Assembly: GCF_937616625.2 (NCBI RefSeq)
Contig: NC_065576.1
Span: forward strand, 6,884,501-6,948,500
DNA length: 64,000 bases
Reading direction: 5' to 3'
From: Mercurialis annua
Lineage: Eukaryota > Streptophyta > Magnoliopsida > Malpighiales > Euphorbiaceae
Made by a program: the position numbers and the translations under genes
Shown here: piece after piece, positions 38,976-52,500 of the stretch
Position numbering within the stretch: position 1 is the first letter of the stretch
Layout of the letters: every line of letters starts with the position of its first letter
Notes under the pieces: generated by a model
The model's input: the letters and a program-made list of their open reading frames with translations, nothing else
Told to the model about the DNA's origin: nothing
Databases searched by the model: none

Positions 38976-39333
38976 GGCCAAATGTTGTAAAAAGGCCAAA
39001 CCTTTTACAAAAGTTTCATAAAAGTCCTGACCTTTCAATTTTGTCGATTTTGGCCAAAAACTGATTATTTGGTTTCACAAAAGTCCCGACCTTTTAATTT
39101 TGTCGATTTTGGCCAAAAATGGATTATTTGGTTTCACAAATGTCCTGACCTTTCAATATTTGACATGCCACATAGACGCCACATAGGCGTCACATAGGCA
39201 AATTGAAATCAAATTGAGAGTTGGCCACAATTGAAACCAAATAATTTGTTTTTGGCCAAAATCGATAAAATTGAAAGGTCAGGACTTTTGTGAAACTTTT
39301 ATAAAAGGTTTGGCCTTTTTACAACATTTGGGC
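38976..39333. mobile_element. 358-bp foldback MITE with exact 9-bp duplication
   Basis: Ends are near-perfect inverted repeats (GGCCAAATGTTGTAAAAAGG at left; GCCCAAATGTTGTAAAAAGG reading in from the right). TAAATATAA occurs directly at 38967-38975 and 39334-39342. Internal units built on TTTGTCGATTTTGGCCAAAA repeat within the left arm. The structure and 9-bp duplication indicate a Mutator-like MITE. Confidence 0.9.
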
Positions 39334-40204
39334 TAAATATAAATATATTGCATTATATATAATTGTCTATGTAAACTTTTAATTCTTAAATTTTAAGAAA
39401 AAATTGAGGACTTCAACTATTTATTTCAAATTTAATAGCACAATGAAACTACTTGCAAATTCGTTGTCAAAATATTTTTGGATATTTAATAAATTGAATT
39501 GATCAAGGGGCAAAAACATAAATTCAGTCTGTTGAGGTATCTACAAAGGCATTTAGCCTGAAACTACAAAAATGATAGATCGGGTCGGGTAAAACCGGAA
39601 AGGAAAAGTAAGCAATTAGATATTTAATTGAGTGAACAACAAATTTATGTATAATTAATTATCTTGTTCTCGTCAGGTATTTGGCAGTTTGACGAACAAC
39701 CTTCAGGTAACGCATTCCATTTTCTCTAATAATTTGTATTGTAAAACTTCTCTAATTCCTCTGTTTGCGTTCTGCATGATTATGTGTAATTTGATTGCTT
39801 CAGTTTCAGCTGACTTTTGCATTTGTTTTTCTGTGAGTTCAGTTCTGGCTGTTCGGCAAATATTGTTTGCATGATTGAGAATGGATGTTTTTATTATTTA
39901 GATTTTTGTTTGGAATTTATATACATACATTTACCTATGAATTTGATTGAAAAAAGCTTGTGTTGTGGGAGAGCATTTGCTTGTAGTGTAGTTGGATGTA
40001 GGTATCTCTTACATATGCTCTAATGATAGTTATCAGATCGCAAGAATGCATATTAAACGCGCTAAAGAAACTCGAAAATTACTTATAACAGACTTTATAT
40101 TTTTAGCTTCTCATAGGGTGGTGAACACCTTTACATATTTTGGTCCGAAAACCCTATAGTTTTTCACAGTTGTGAGTTGCGGAACTTGTCTTGATTTGTA
40201 TCAA

Positions 40205-40980
40205 GGCACTACCGTCTAGCCAATGTGAGTGATGCAGTTTTGAATTGTTTGCAACGACGCTCCTTTATACTCAACATGCTTGAGATTTTTTCTTTATCTC
40301 CAGTCATGTGGTTAGCGCATTTAGAATCAACAATCCAATCATCGTTATATGGATTTATCACACATCTTGACAAGTTCTTGCTCATCCTTATACTCAATTT
40401 CATTATGCTCCTTTGTGGTTATCTCCGTTCCCACTCTTCTTCGCTTTCTGCTTGTGAGTGAGTGGACATCATAACATTCTATTCTACTCTTTTATATCGA
40501 CAATCTCTAGAATAGTGGCCTCTATTTCCGCAAATAAAACATTGATTGTTTTTACGGCAATTAGAATTGTCTTCAACTTGATCATAGTTGTTTTGGTAGT
40601 GACCTCTCCCTTCTTGCCAATTCTCCACTATTGCTGTCTTTGCCAATTTGCTCGGATTGGCCTTCCTCCAATTTTAGATTTTGCAAACAAACACACAAAC
40701 CTTATCCTGTAATCAAATATTTTAAATACTCAAATGGAGGTTGAGAAAGATTGAACTCTAGACCTTTAGATTATAGAGGCTCTAATACCATGTCAAATAA
40801 GCAATCCAACCAATAGCTCAAGCTGTTGGGCGAGGCTCTAACAATAGCATTATTTTAACAATTGTAGAGTGAGTTTTTAACAGAATTTGCTTCCTGTTTC
40901 CTTAAGTTATTTATAAATTCTTATTGGTTTGAAAAGAATTACGCTTCTAGTTGGATGTGGGAGAGGTTCTTACAGCAATT
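40205..40980 (-). mobile_element. Truncated Ty1/copia retrotransposon fragment
   Basis: Read on the minus strand: an LTR end TTTGACA at 40791, directly followed by TGGTATTAGAGCC (40778-40790), a primer-binding site for initiator tRNA-Met. A CCHC zinc knuckle CFICGNRGHYSRDC follows at about 40494-40560, then the protease start DDWIVDSKCANHMTGD near 40340. Integrase, RT and most of gag are missing, and the frames are broken. The protease catalytic DSG reads DSK, so it is dead. The outer LTR boundary is uncertain. Confidence 0.75.
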
Positions 40981-43513
40981 TGATATAGGTTGCTTTTAAA
41001 TGTTCTCTCGTGATTCAATTTATGTGTTTTCAGTCTGAACCATGGGAAAGAGTGCTAATATATTAGTTCCTATTCTCAAAATGTGACATTTACTTGGATA
41101 AAATGTATAAGTACTTTTGTTTAATGTTTCCCAGATATTTACATGTACAATATATACAATTTCTTGAACCAAAAAGTTTAATTCAGATATCCATTGTTGA
41201 AGTACAACAAATTTACTATCCCAAACTTTTTCAAAATTAAAGAAAAGAACATTTTGTTATAATCATTTATATAACAAAATATTCATGAATGGCTGCTAGT
41301 TATGATTCACGTTTTTGCAATTCCTCTAGGTAGCATTTGTGTATCCCCGTAACTTGCATCCTTTCAGGTTTTTGTCAGAGCAATATAATGTAGCATGTGA
41401 ATCTTGAATACAATCAGAACTGACATATTTTCTCCACTTTAGTTCTGTGGTGCTCTGTGTCATCCACCTTGTGATAAGTTTGAGAAGCACAAAGTTATGA
41501 TGAGCGTGTTTATGCTTTGATCTGCAAACCAGGGTATTAAATATTAGTATAATAATATAATTATGAAGCATTTAAAAACTAAGTTATTGTATAGGTTGTT
41601 TAAGATGATCCATTAAGAGAGGGAGATTTTTTTATCACACTGATTATTTCGTTGGTCGTGCATACACTAATGGCTGGAAAATTATTTTGGTAACTCATGT
41701 TTGTTTGGACAAAATATGGCACCTGTTCTTATCGCGGTAATGGTTTATTTTGACTTGAATATTTGTCAATAGATACACACTCACTGGATATTTTTATGTC
41801 TGCATTTATTATTTCAATATCCTTTTCTTTTCTTCAGGTTGGGATTAAGGGTGAAGGATGAATGCCACATAAGTAAGCGTTGATATTTTATCCAGTTTCT
41901 TTAACTATGACAGATATAGTGTTTGATATTTAAACATTTGGTTAATATGTTTGGTCTGGATTTATATGTAGAGAATTTTTAAAGCTGTGGTATGTATGTA
42001 GTGTGGCGTTTCCAGTTAAAATAATATTGTATTGTTTGAGTGAGGGAAAACAATTCTGTTCTTCATGCATAGGTTGAATGAGGATCCTAACATAGACAAT
42101 CTGCAAGATAATAATAATAATTCATGTTCAATTCTTTGTATTTTTGAGGAGTTGGCTGCAGGAAAATCTTGTTTTATATGAGTTAAATCGGTAGAAGATT
42201 TTTGGGCAACTTTTACGGACAAAGGTTGCTATTGCAGAGGATGAATTATTTCTCTTCAAGAAGTATAATAATAGGAAAACAAAAGGTGTGTCAACTGTGG
42301 CTGTTAAGAAATTATAAAGCTGGCTTCAGCTGATGGATGTCTTTAAATTGTGTCGAACGGTGAAACTGATATTCTTGACAGATTTTCCTTACACGACTTG
42401 CAAGTTTCTAACAAAAGAAGAAATTTAAAATTAGAGAAAACAACCAAAATTATATCAGGAAAATAAGCATGTCTTATGATTGCAGATAGTGCTTAAAATT
42501 TGTCTCTCAAAATCATGTTTGAATTATTCTAAGATTATATCTTATACAATATTTTAATGTTTCGGTTATAGATATTATTATTCCTGCAGCATTATCAATC
42601 TGCGACAATAGGGAATCAAGTCATCTATTTCTGCAAAATTTGTCTTTCCAGCTGCAGTGAACTTTGATATTTTTTTAAGGAGATCATATGCCTATCATCA
42701 ATGAGTGGTTCATTATAGGAGCTCCGTAATGAAGGAAGGCCCTATCTTTTTTAGCTATAAGTTTTTGCATGCCTTATAGTATGCCTTAAATCCATTCTGT
42801 GGAAAATGGCCAGTACTTTTGTTGGCATAACTGAAAATGGGACAAAAGGCCAATACTTTTATTAGCATAACTGAAAAGGTGCTTGCCTCTTACAATAAAA
42901 AATATTGCACCCGTTCAATTGTTTGATGTCATGAATGTATCAGAAGAAATGATTCAACACCTGTTATTTTTTCTTTTCCCTACTGCAAAGTACATTGTTC
43001 ACTATAGATGTCCTGATTTGTATTAGTTCCTTTGTTTTGATGAAGATGTCACAGTTACTTCTTAGCAATCTCAGTTTTTATGGAGGCCACTATTATAATT
43101 TGATTCTTAGTATTTGCTAGTGAATTTCTATTTGTCTTTGCTAGTGTTTAATGGTTCCCAAACATACAAGAACATTTACAGTGTCAAATATTATTAGTTG
43201 GCTCTAAAGACTAATATTTTGTGTAGGTGGTCATAACAATAGGAACAAAATATTTCATTGTTTTCTTAGTATGCAAAACGGGCTTCCTTTATGATTCTTA
43301 GTCCAGATCGTCCGGACACCCCATACAAGGTCAAATCTAAGAAATCAGCTCACTCTGAAAAACATGTTATTCTATTGTTGTATTATTTACCTCACTTTCT
43401 TTGACACTTAAATGCAGTTTCACATAAAATATTTTATATGAACGTTTTGTATGGATTGAAGGCGCCGAGTGCTGATCCATATTCTAACAATAAACTTCTT
43501 TTTCGTCTTACCT

Positions 43514-46500
43514 TTACTTTGTTTCGCTAGGTGGTGCCTCATAAATTGTCTGTTCTGGTTGGCTTAGTTGAAGATGTGTGGGGATGCTGGAGTTTTCTTC
43601 ACTGTCAAAACCACCATACTGCATTAAGGAACTTCCAGTTGTTCCATGATCATCCCTTGTGCCATGAACCTGAAAGAATAAAATTAAGGTTAAGCTTAAG
43701 ATTTTAAAAATTCACGGTACGTTCATCTTTTCTTGAATGGTGCTTGATTAACTTCCTAGAGATGTCTGAACTCTGAAGCATCCGGTTGATCAAACCATGG
43801 TACCTTCTTGCAAAGCTTTATATTTTCTTGACGTGGGATTTTTACCTTCTTATACAGTTGTAAATTTTCCTGGTGAATTAAGTTTCCCTGTAATTAAAAT
43901 GAAGAAAATTGGTAAGCTCAATGTTCATAGCAATTACTTATGGTAGAAGTACAGAGGAGGCTTTCAAAGGACCTTTCGTCTGAGTTCTTGTATCTCATCA
44001 GTTAAAATTTGTTCCTGCATAAATTGAAAAATTACGCATGTGCATCAAAAGGGGATACTAAGAGAATATTAAATGACATTTATAATTAGCAAATTTCCTG
44101 ACCTTTCTAATGCGTATGCCCCTCAAACTCATTTCCAATTGATTCTCTAAATTCTGAAGGTCTTTGATACTCAAACCATCGAGTTGTTCTCCCATCAATT
44201 GCCTGTGATATATAATTTTTTATGTTTTTAATGAGAAGGTTTTCATTGCGAAATGTTTTTCAGTATCTGATAACTATTATTATTATATCTTGGTTAAATA
44301 GATGCAGCCATCTTTAAGGTTTGAGTGCAATTCTTTTGTTTACCCATAGCAGGGCTCAGCTTAAATGATAAATGTTTTTTGAAGCTTGTTTGGAAATGTT
44401 CTTAGGATATATATTTGTCCGTTTCCAGTTCCATTACTACCAGACTCTTTTTGCTGTCTCTCATTAAACAACCTGGTCTGAGACCAGATAACATGACAAG
44501 AGTTTGTTATTACCTGATTTAATTATGACAGCATATGAAGGTTTCTAATTGATTAATTCATTTTGATAATTTTTAGAGTCATACATAATTATCAAGGAGA
44601 AGGATCATACCGGTGGCTTTCTTGCAAGCTGTGCAGTTGTTGCCTCAGGCTTGCTGCCTCCCTTTGCCAAAACTACAACATCAAATATCCAATGTAAGTA
44701 TTGAGCAAATGAATATATTTTATGGCTGCAGGTGCGCGTGCTAATGAAATGTTTTTAACAACTAAAAGAATAAAATATTGGTTGCGAGATAAGCTTCCAG
44801 ATTTTTTGAAGAAAGCTTGAATAATTAGAAAATGATTGGAATTTGTCGAACATAAAAATGCAGCCATAATTGATGTCTGGACCTTGCAAATTAAAGGTTT
44901 ACATTTTGCCTAATGAGTGGTGCATCATGCAAGAAATGAAGAGTAAGTAAGTGATAGAGTATACCTTGACTTCTGATATTGGATTCAACAATTGCTGATG
45001 CTCCTCTTTTGTCCTGTTGTATCGTTCAATAATTGATTTCATGCTGCTCAAAAATAGTCAAGATCGTGGCATCATAAAGAAAAACATTACTTACTGCCCT
45101 TGCTTTGTCATCCGTGTGTCCTAATAAATCTCAAAAATTAGATACTAGCATTTGTCATTACTGATGATTATTGCCCATTTAAGCATTAAGCATAGTCTGT
45201 TTAGCAGGTTTAGTTGAGTTGCCTTGTGCGTGTAAGCTAACATTGTCTTAGAATCCTACCAATGAAATTAAAAAGGATGTATTCGACTCGAGTCTAACTC
45301 GGGATTGATTCGAAATCAGCTCGATGATAATCGAGTCGAGCATGAGGTCGAACTCCTCGGGTCAATTTCCGAGTCGAGTTCACACATTAAATACTCGGCT
45401 CGGCAGGCTTGCGGTTCGTGAGCCTAATTGAGCTTCGAATTTCTAGAGACGAGTTGAACTTGAAATTGACATTTTTTCCATTCGGCTCGATTACATCCTA
45501 CCACCAACTACTACAAAATATCTCTACAATTCAGAGCTGTATTGCATGGATGACTGAAGGGCCTTTCTGACTAGAGAGACTTCTACTAGTCACCTCCAAA
45601 ACTGTGTCTTAAAGCTATAAGAACCAGAGTTGAGAACAAAATTACTGTTACAAAATCTGTCTTAAAAATCCTTTTTCTGCCTGACATTCTTTCGATCGAA
45701 ATACATGCCCTGCATCTCTGTTATTTTCTTCAAATGATTTTCATATTCTGATTACTCGACAGCCGACAGAATGGAGAGCATTGTTTCGCTAAACTTAATT
45801 TTAGCTACGAATATACTATCATATATCAATTTAAATCTCAAACCTATGCTATATTTGTACCCTCTATTTATTTTATATGCATTTTTTATGCAAATTATAA
45901 CATCTGATCATTACTGTCTTGCTTCTTTAATAACTATGGGATTTTTTTATGTCAAAAATAATGTGAGAATATTTAGAGAGTGGACATCAAAACTCAAATT
46001 CTTAAAACATAAATTCCCTACATTATACTAGTTATAGGGTTTCCTATATATACAACCTTATGGAAACCCTAGGTATGATTTTATTCTTTATTCTATTCTT
46101 GAATTTCTTTCTTATCTTCATATTTTACATACGCTAAGTTGATCATTACAGTGAAAATTTCTGTGTTATCGACTTATTTTCTTCATCTCTCATGATATAT
46201 ATCGACTAGCTAAATTTTGTGTGATTTATTATGCTATATTGGACATATGTTTCTTTCATGAAATTAAATAATTAAGCCAAACAATAATTTATCTCTTGTG
46301 TTATATAAGAATGAATTGGACCGACTCGACTAAGATGATAGCTGGAATGGGAAAGCTTTGACCTAATGCAAAAGCAAAGTTTAAAAGAAAGGATTTTGAC
46401 CCTTTTTAAAAGAGGAGCCACTAGCCGATCAAACTCAACTCTTATAAACTCTCCGCTCGGAAAGATGAGAGTGTTCTTCCTGTCCCAAATGGGGTGCAAA

Positions 46501-49500
46501 AGGGCCTCTTGATTGTCTTCGGACATAGCAATGCGGTGAAAACTATATTAAGTTTAATACATGATGATTTTACGGTTTGTGTTTTAAATTAAACACAAGT
46601 TTATAATACAAGTTTAATTTGGTAGGGTTTGTACAAATGTTTTTGTAATTCAATGCAAACCCAACTGTATTTTTAACCTCCATTATTTGAAATCAGCTGT
46701 ATAGATTCTCTCACTCGCAATGATTTTTGGTATATATGTGTTTGCCTTAACATATTCAACTTTTCTAAATGGACGCATCAATGGGATTTTAGACTCACCA
46801 GCTAAAATAAAACTTAAATCCTTCAATATTCTTGCATTGAGAATTTATCCATGATTTCATTCTAGGGTTAATGTTATAAAAATTCACCAACTTTACACGT
46901 TTTTTCATTTTAATCACAGTTTAAATTTTCTCATTTTCATGCACGAACTACCACTTTTTCTCAAATTCATGCACGACGCTGAGGTGTCACGGCTCCATTG
47001 GTGTAATTCGCTGAGGTGGAGGTCATTTTACACCAATGTATGAGTGCCAACTCATCACCGTGCATGAATTTGAGAAAAAGTGGTAGTTCGTGCATGAAAA
47101 TGAGAAAATTTAAACTGCGTGATTAAAATGAAAAAACGTGTAAAGTTTGTGATTTTTTTGACATTAACCCTTCATTCTATTGAAGTCATTATAAATTACA
47201 GAATTTATCCATTTTCATACTATGCGCGTCTATTTTAACATTCTCATCCAGACAATACTAATCTCAACACCTTCATCTCGGCAACACTGATCTCAATATA
47301 CAAGGATATTGAGAATCCTAGCAAGAATATCGTTTATTTTTCAACTTCTTTGTTGCAGACTTTACAAAGGTTTATAACTAGGAGTGTTTTTTTTGGTTAA
47401 GTACTAGACACCATATATTAGGTCATAGCTGACGACCGGGGGCGGAACTAGGTAACCGTTAAATTATCCTACGTCTTATAAAATTATTTTCTCTGTTAAT
47501 AGTCTCATTCCATCTCCAGTAGCGGATTCAGGGATAGAGGGAGGTTAAGCTAGCTCAGACTTTTTTTAGTGATTTTTTTTGCTTGTATGTTTTATTTAAA
47601 CTAATTTGCGAGATAAAAATTAATAGGTCATTTGTATTATTTAATTAGCTCACTCATTGCTGTGTAGGGAATATCATTTCAAGTATTAGTACATACATTT
47701 TAGATATATCATGAGTAGCAACTGGATTATTATTCAAAATATCAACTTGATCAAAAAATTGATTTGCTATATTACCTAACATTTGGTTATATGATATTTT
47801 GTTAGTTTTTTTTTTTTGATGAATGATATTTTGTTAGTTAATTTAATAAAATATGCAGCTAAATGCTTATCTAGATGAAAGCAATTTAAAACAATATATA
47901 TGGAACAATGTGCACAAATTTATCCAAAAAAAGGGCAATACTGTGATTAACAGGATATGTTTCTACAATTGCAAAAGCCAGCATTCCAGCTAATTTGAAA
48001 ATAAGATATGCCATCAAGTAGGCATAAAAAAGAAAAAGAGCATAAGATTAAAAACTAGCCATCTGCTTGCCGCATTGAGTGAATGAAAAGAAAGAAAAAT
48101 TAAGATTAATTGTATCACTTTTGTGGTAGAGCTTACCATCATTTATCCAAAAATAATAATTGTAAACTAGTTTATGAACTAGGGCCATAATGGAAAAGCT
48201 AAAGCTAGATTAAAGAAAGTTATTATGGGGAAGCTTATCATTCTTAAGTTTATAAATGATCATCGATTTGGTCCAATATTTATGCAAATTGTGTCAAATA
48301 TATTCATTTGTCAATTAAAAGGTCTATTTTTTTTGTGATGAGTTAAGGGCGGAGTCCGACTACCCAGGTAAAACGTCGGAAAAGTTAATTTCGGCATCCC
48401 ATCCGCCTGGACCTCCCGCATAATACGGGTCTTTTAGCAACTCATCCACGAATGCTTTCAATAAGTGCCATTAAGAGAATTAATGCAAAAAATTATATAT
48501 CAAATGTATCAAAGATGTTCTAATTTTTATTATATGTAATTCAAAGAATTGTACTATTGAATGCAATTGTAATCTTATTGAGACAGATTAATAACAATAG
48601 AAAGATTTAAATTAGAGACAATTAAAATTTATTATGTAACTGAAAATAGTTTTAAGAGACAATGTTAAAACGTCTCTAAAAATGTTATTTGAATGTGATG
48701 AATTGAAAGCGTCTCAAAACTAACTGTTGCATGAGACGAATTAAAAATGTCCCTAAAAATATATTTTATGAGACGAATAAAATTGTAGTATTTGATAAAG
48801 CCTATATGAGACGTTTTGTTTCGTCCCAAAATCTTAACTTTTAAGGACGTTTTCAGAAATTTGTCTTTAATAACTATCAACAACGTCGCTTTGGAGACGC
48901 ACGTAGGGACATATTTTTTTTCGTCACTTTTAATATTTTGGGATGTTTTTTGCGTTTTTGTGACGTTTGATCACGTCGTCACATAATCCCATTTTTGTTG
49001 TAGTGTTTAGTATTCACTTTCAAACGATTTGTTACCTCATTTTAAAGGCTTAATACATAGTTGTGTCCTTGCACTTTGAACTTTTTGCACATAAGGTCCT
49101 TGCACTTCATTACCTCTATTATAAAGCCTTACACATCTTAAATCAGTAGCCCGTGGTCCCTCATTCCAAGCGAGTGTTGACGGTGTTAGAGATTCCATCC
49201 AATCTATTTATACATCAATACATCTCCAATGTGGCATATGACTTGGCAGGTATCAAAATAAAGTAATTATCATGTAAATTTGAATTTTGAATTTAACTTG
49301 AACCTCTTCTTCTTCTTATCATTATGTGCTTTCATTCTTCACCAATAACCTTTGCTGCTTCTGTAACATTTTTGTTCTCATCAAATTGACCAACTCTTCT
49401 TCGCTCATTACAACAAGAAAGATCATAATTAATTTATTTTTTAAACTCTATATGAATTGTTTTGGGTATATTGTCATGAAGGAGTAAGAGCCATATGAGA

Positions 49501-52500
49501 AAGGAGGCAATGTCTATACACATCCTTATGTTATTGAAGCCAATGAAAATTTGACAACGGTCAACCTTTGATGGATATGGCAAGTTGTTTTTTATTCAAT
49601 GTTCTATCACCTAAATTGGTTCTATAGTATAACATCTTTTGTATTCTAAACTTTAGACAGATGGTATCATGCACTTCTAGGAGACGTGAAAATTTACTAT
49701 TGCATGCTATAGGCAAGTAAAAGACTGCAAGTTTATTTCTTTTCTGCCTGTACTGTTGTGGCCGTGCCTAACTGGTTTCGTAGACATGGTTTTAGTTTGT
49801 TGTGATACTGTTTATTTTCCTGGGCGTTGTCAAGTTTCAGATTCGTCATGGAAGTGAATTTCTATGGTATTCATGAACATTGTAAATTTGAGGATTAAAA
49901 CAATCAGACAGTTGGTCGTTCAACTAAACCACATAAAAGGCTAAAGACTCTTTTTGCATATGAAGAACATACATGAGTTCAATAGACCTCTAATATTTTA
50001 TTATGACTATGATAACTCTATTAACGCGTCTTCATCCAAATAAAGTTCCATTTTGCTCTTACATAGCTTGATGTCGAATGTCTCAACTGTCAAATTCTGA
50101 CTGAATGTCGATGCTGCGGCTCTTTAGACAGTTGAAGTTAAGTTGTGTAGATTGTGAAACAATTGTACATTTTAAATTTTTTTGTTGTTCTTTTTCTGAT
50201 TCAGCAGCGGTAACATGGATCATGTAGAGTTGACAGTAGTCCAGTTATTATTTTTGTATGGGTAGTAGAATCCATGCTTACCGGAAAGAGTGTAGAAGTG
50301 GTGAAAAAGAGTTTGATTAGGACAACAAAACTGTGAATTATGTAACATCAAAAACTAATCAAAGTTTTGAATCTTTTTTTTTTTTGCTTCTGTGTCAATT
50401 TTCTGCATTTATAATGAAATTAGAGTTATAATTCACAAAATTGATTCCATATAAAAAATGATCGAGGAACTGCGGGACAAAGAGCTTTAACCAAAGCTAG
50501 AGGAATTAATTGATGGGTATGTGATTTCTGGTTCTATGGCCCTGAGTAGGTTTTCAAGCGCTTCAGAGATGTATGCTAGGGTGTCAGCTGTGTGGCAAAA
50601 TCACTGGCGCGCATAGCTCAAGGCTGTCTGATTGTTGGGGGCTATTGAAACTGAGAAAGCAAAGAAAGCTTTGAAGGAAGCTTTGAAAATGACAAATAGG
50701 GTTGAGTTGCATGATACAATATCACATTTGAAGCAGTTGCAGAAGAAGATAAGTGGAGAAGAAAAAGATGAGGTGGTTTTTTTATTTGGCAAAAAATAAT
50801 GACGTGGACTGAAGCCTACTTTTGTTATTCTCATTAATAAAACGTGAATTACACGCGTTAACAGAAGTTAACAGAAGGACATCGAGTTAATAGATATTCA
50901 AAGTGTAAGATTTTATAATAGAGGTAATAAAGTGCAAGGACCTTATGTGTAAAAAGTTCAAAGTGCAGGGACACGTTTATATATTAAACCCATTTTAAAC
51001 TCCGTTAGTGGTTTGGTATGATCATTTACATAAATATTAGATCAGATTGGTAAATATGACAAATGGTTTATAATTTTTGGTGGAAAAACAAAATTTGCCT
51101 AAAATTTAGTATAGTTATTATATTAGGAAGAAAACTTTATATGTCTTGATAAGCAGGAATGCTCTAAAGAATCTTAATTACGTGCAAAAAAAAATCATTT
51201 TGACATGAAATGGAAACATAAATTACTTTTATTAAAGTTACTTTGTTTCTTTAACATGAATCATGATAATGTACCAGAAAAATATTTTTAGCTATGTGAT
51301 ACATATTAACATTGATTTTCATCCATTTATTTTGTCAAAAGCTAACATTCAATTGAAAGAAACGCGAGAATACATAGATGAATGACTCTTCAATAACTTT
51401 GAGTGAATCATTTCATAAGATAATAATGAGTACTATAAAGTAATCATCGATGAAAGCTTTTTTAGCCATCAAATATGTCATCCAATTATATTTACAAATT
51501 AAATGTTGAAATTTAATTTTCGAGAATTAGAAAACTAGATTAAGATTATCTTCTATAACTATTCCATTTTTTTTCAACTTGCATGGAGTTTCTATATATT
51601 TACACTTAAAGTTCAACTTGCATGATAGATTGAACCCATAGATAAATTGATTAAACTGTGATACAATATCCTAAGTGGCGGAACCAGCCATCGTCTAGGG
51701 TAGGCTCTGGCCCGAACCGCCGTCAATTTCCTATCAAAAAGGGCAGAGTTTGTATCGTAGTCGGGCTAAAGGAAGGAGAAGCCTGAACTATCGGCAAAAA
51801 AATTTATTTGAAAAAGGAAGTAGGGTTTGAAGTCAGGGTTAGAAGGAGGTTAAATCTTAGCTACCGAGAAGTAAAAAATGAATTAAATAGTTCATATGTC
51901 ATTTAATTCGGGCTGGAAAAAAAATTCATGGTTCCTCGGATCATTCTTCTTATTTAAAACTGCACATAATTTAGTTTTAATGGCCTGAATAAATACATTT
52001 AATTTGGTCTCCTAATCCATGGAAGCAATTCTCTCCTAATTTATCTCATCATTTCTTACAAAAACCTAATACTTTCTTCTTGATCCCTCCCAATCTTTGA
52101 GACTAATCACTACAAAGAACATCCAAACTCTTTTTCTTCATGGAATCTCTTATATTTTCCCAATTCTAGCAGACTAGATTAAATATTTTATATTCTCAAG
52201 AAATCCTATCAATTCTCTTAGACATAAACTCCAAATTTTGCAGTTGTGCTTGAAGCTCTATTTTCAAGAATATGTATGCATAAAAACTTGAAATGAGAAG
52301 ATTAGACAGTCAAATGGCATCCCATAATCTTAACAGAACGCATGGAAAAACCAACAATTCTATCCTTAATTGAACTAAAATTAGAGAGTATTGTTTCTAA
52401 ATTAACCAAAATGCCCGAAAGTGAGTTATTTGACCTTGAATTACAAATTCTAGCGACCAGGTTAATTTTTTAGTCCATTTTTTTGGGAGAATGTGAGGGA

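Larger units (their letters stand above)
38579..43513. other. Intergenic, CAP-D3 to MADS gene (convergent)
   Basis: The two genes converge, so both 3' UTRs are here. It holds a foldback element (38976-39333) and a copia fragment (about 40205-40980). A spliced-looking open block at 41330-41530 on the minus strand has no known identity. The rest is AT-rich with no recognisable gene. Confidence 0.55.

Noticed and set aside
45771..46031. 86-codon open frame in MADS intron 1
   Set aside because: Hydrophobic AT-type translation with no recognisable motif; it fits chance in intron sequence.
48339..48440. GC-richer block with an A-tail on the minus strand, possible SINE
   Set aside because: No polymerase III boxes or target duplication could be found; it remains unassigned.
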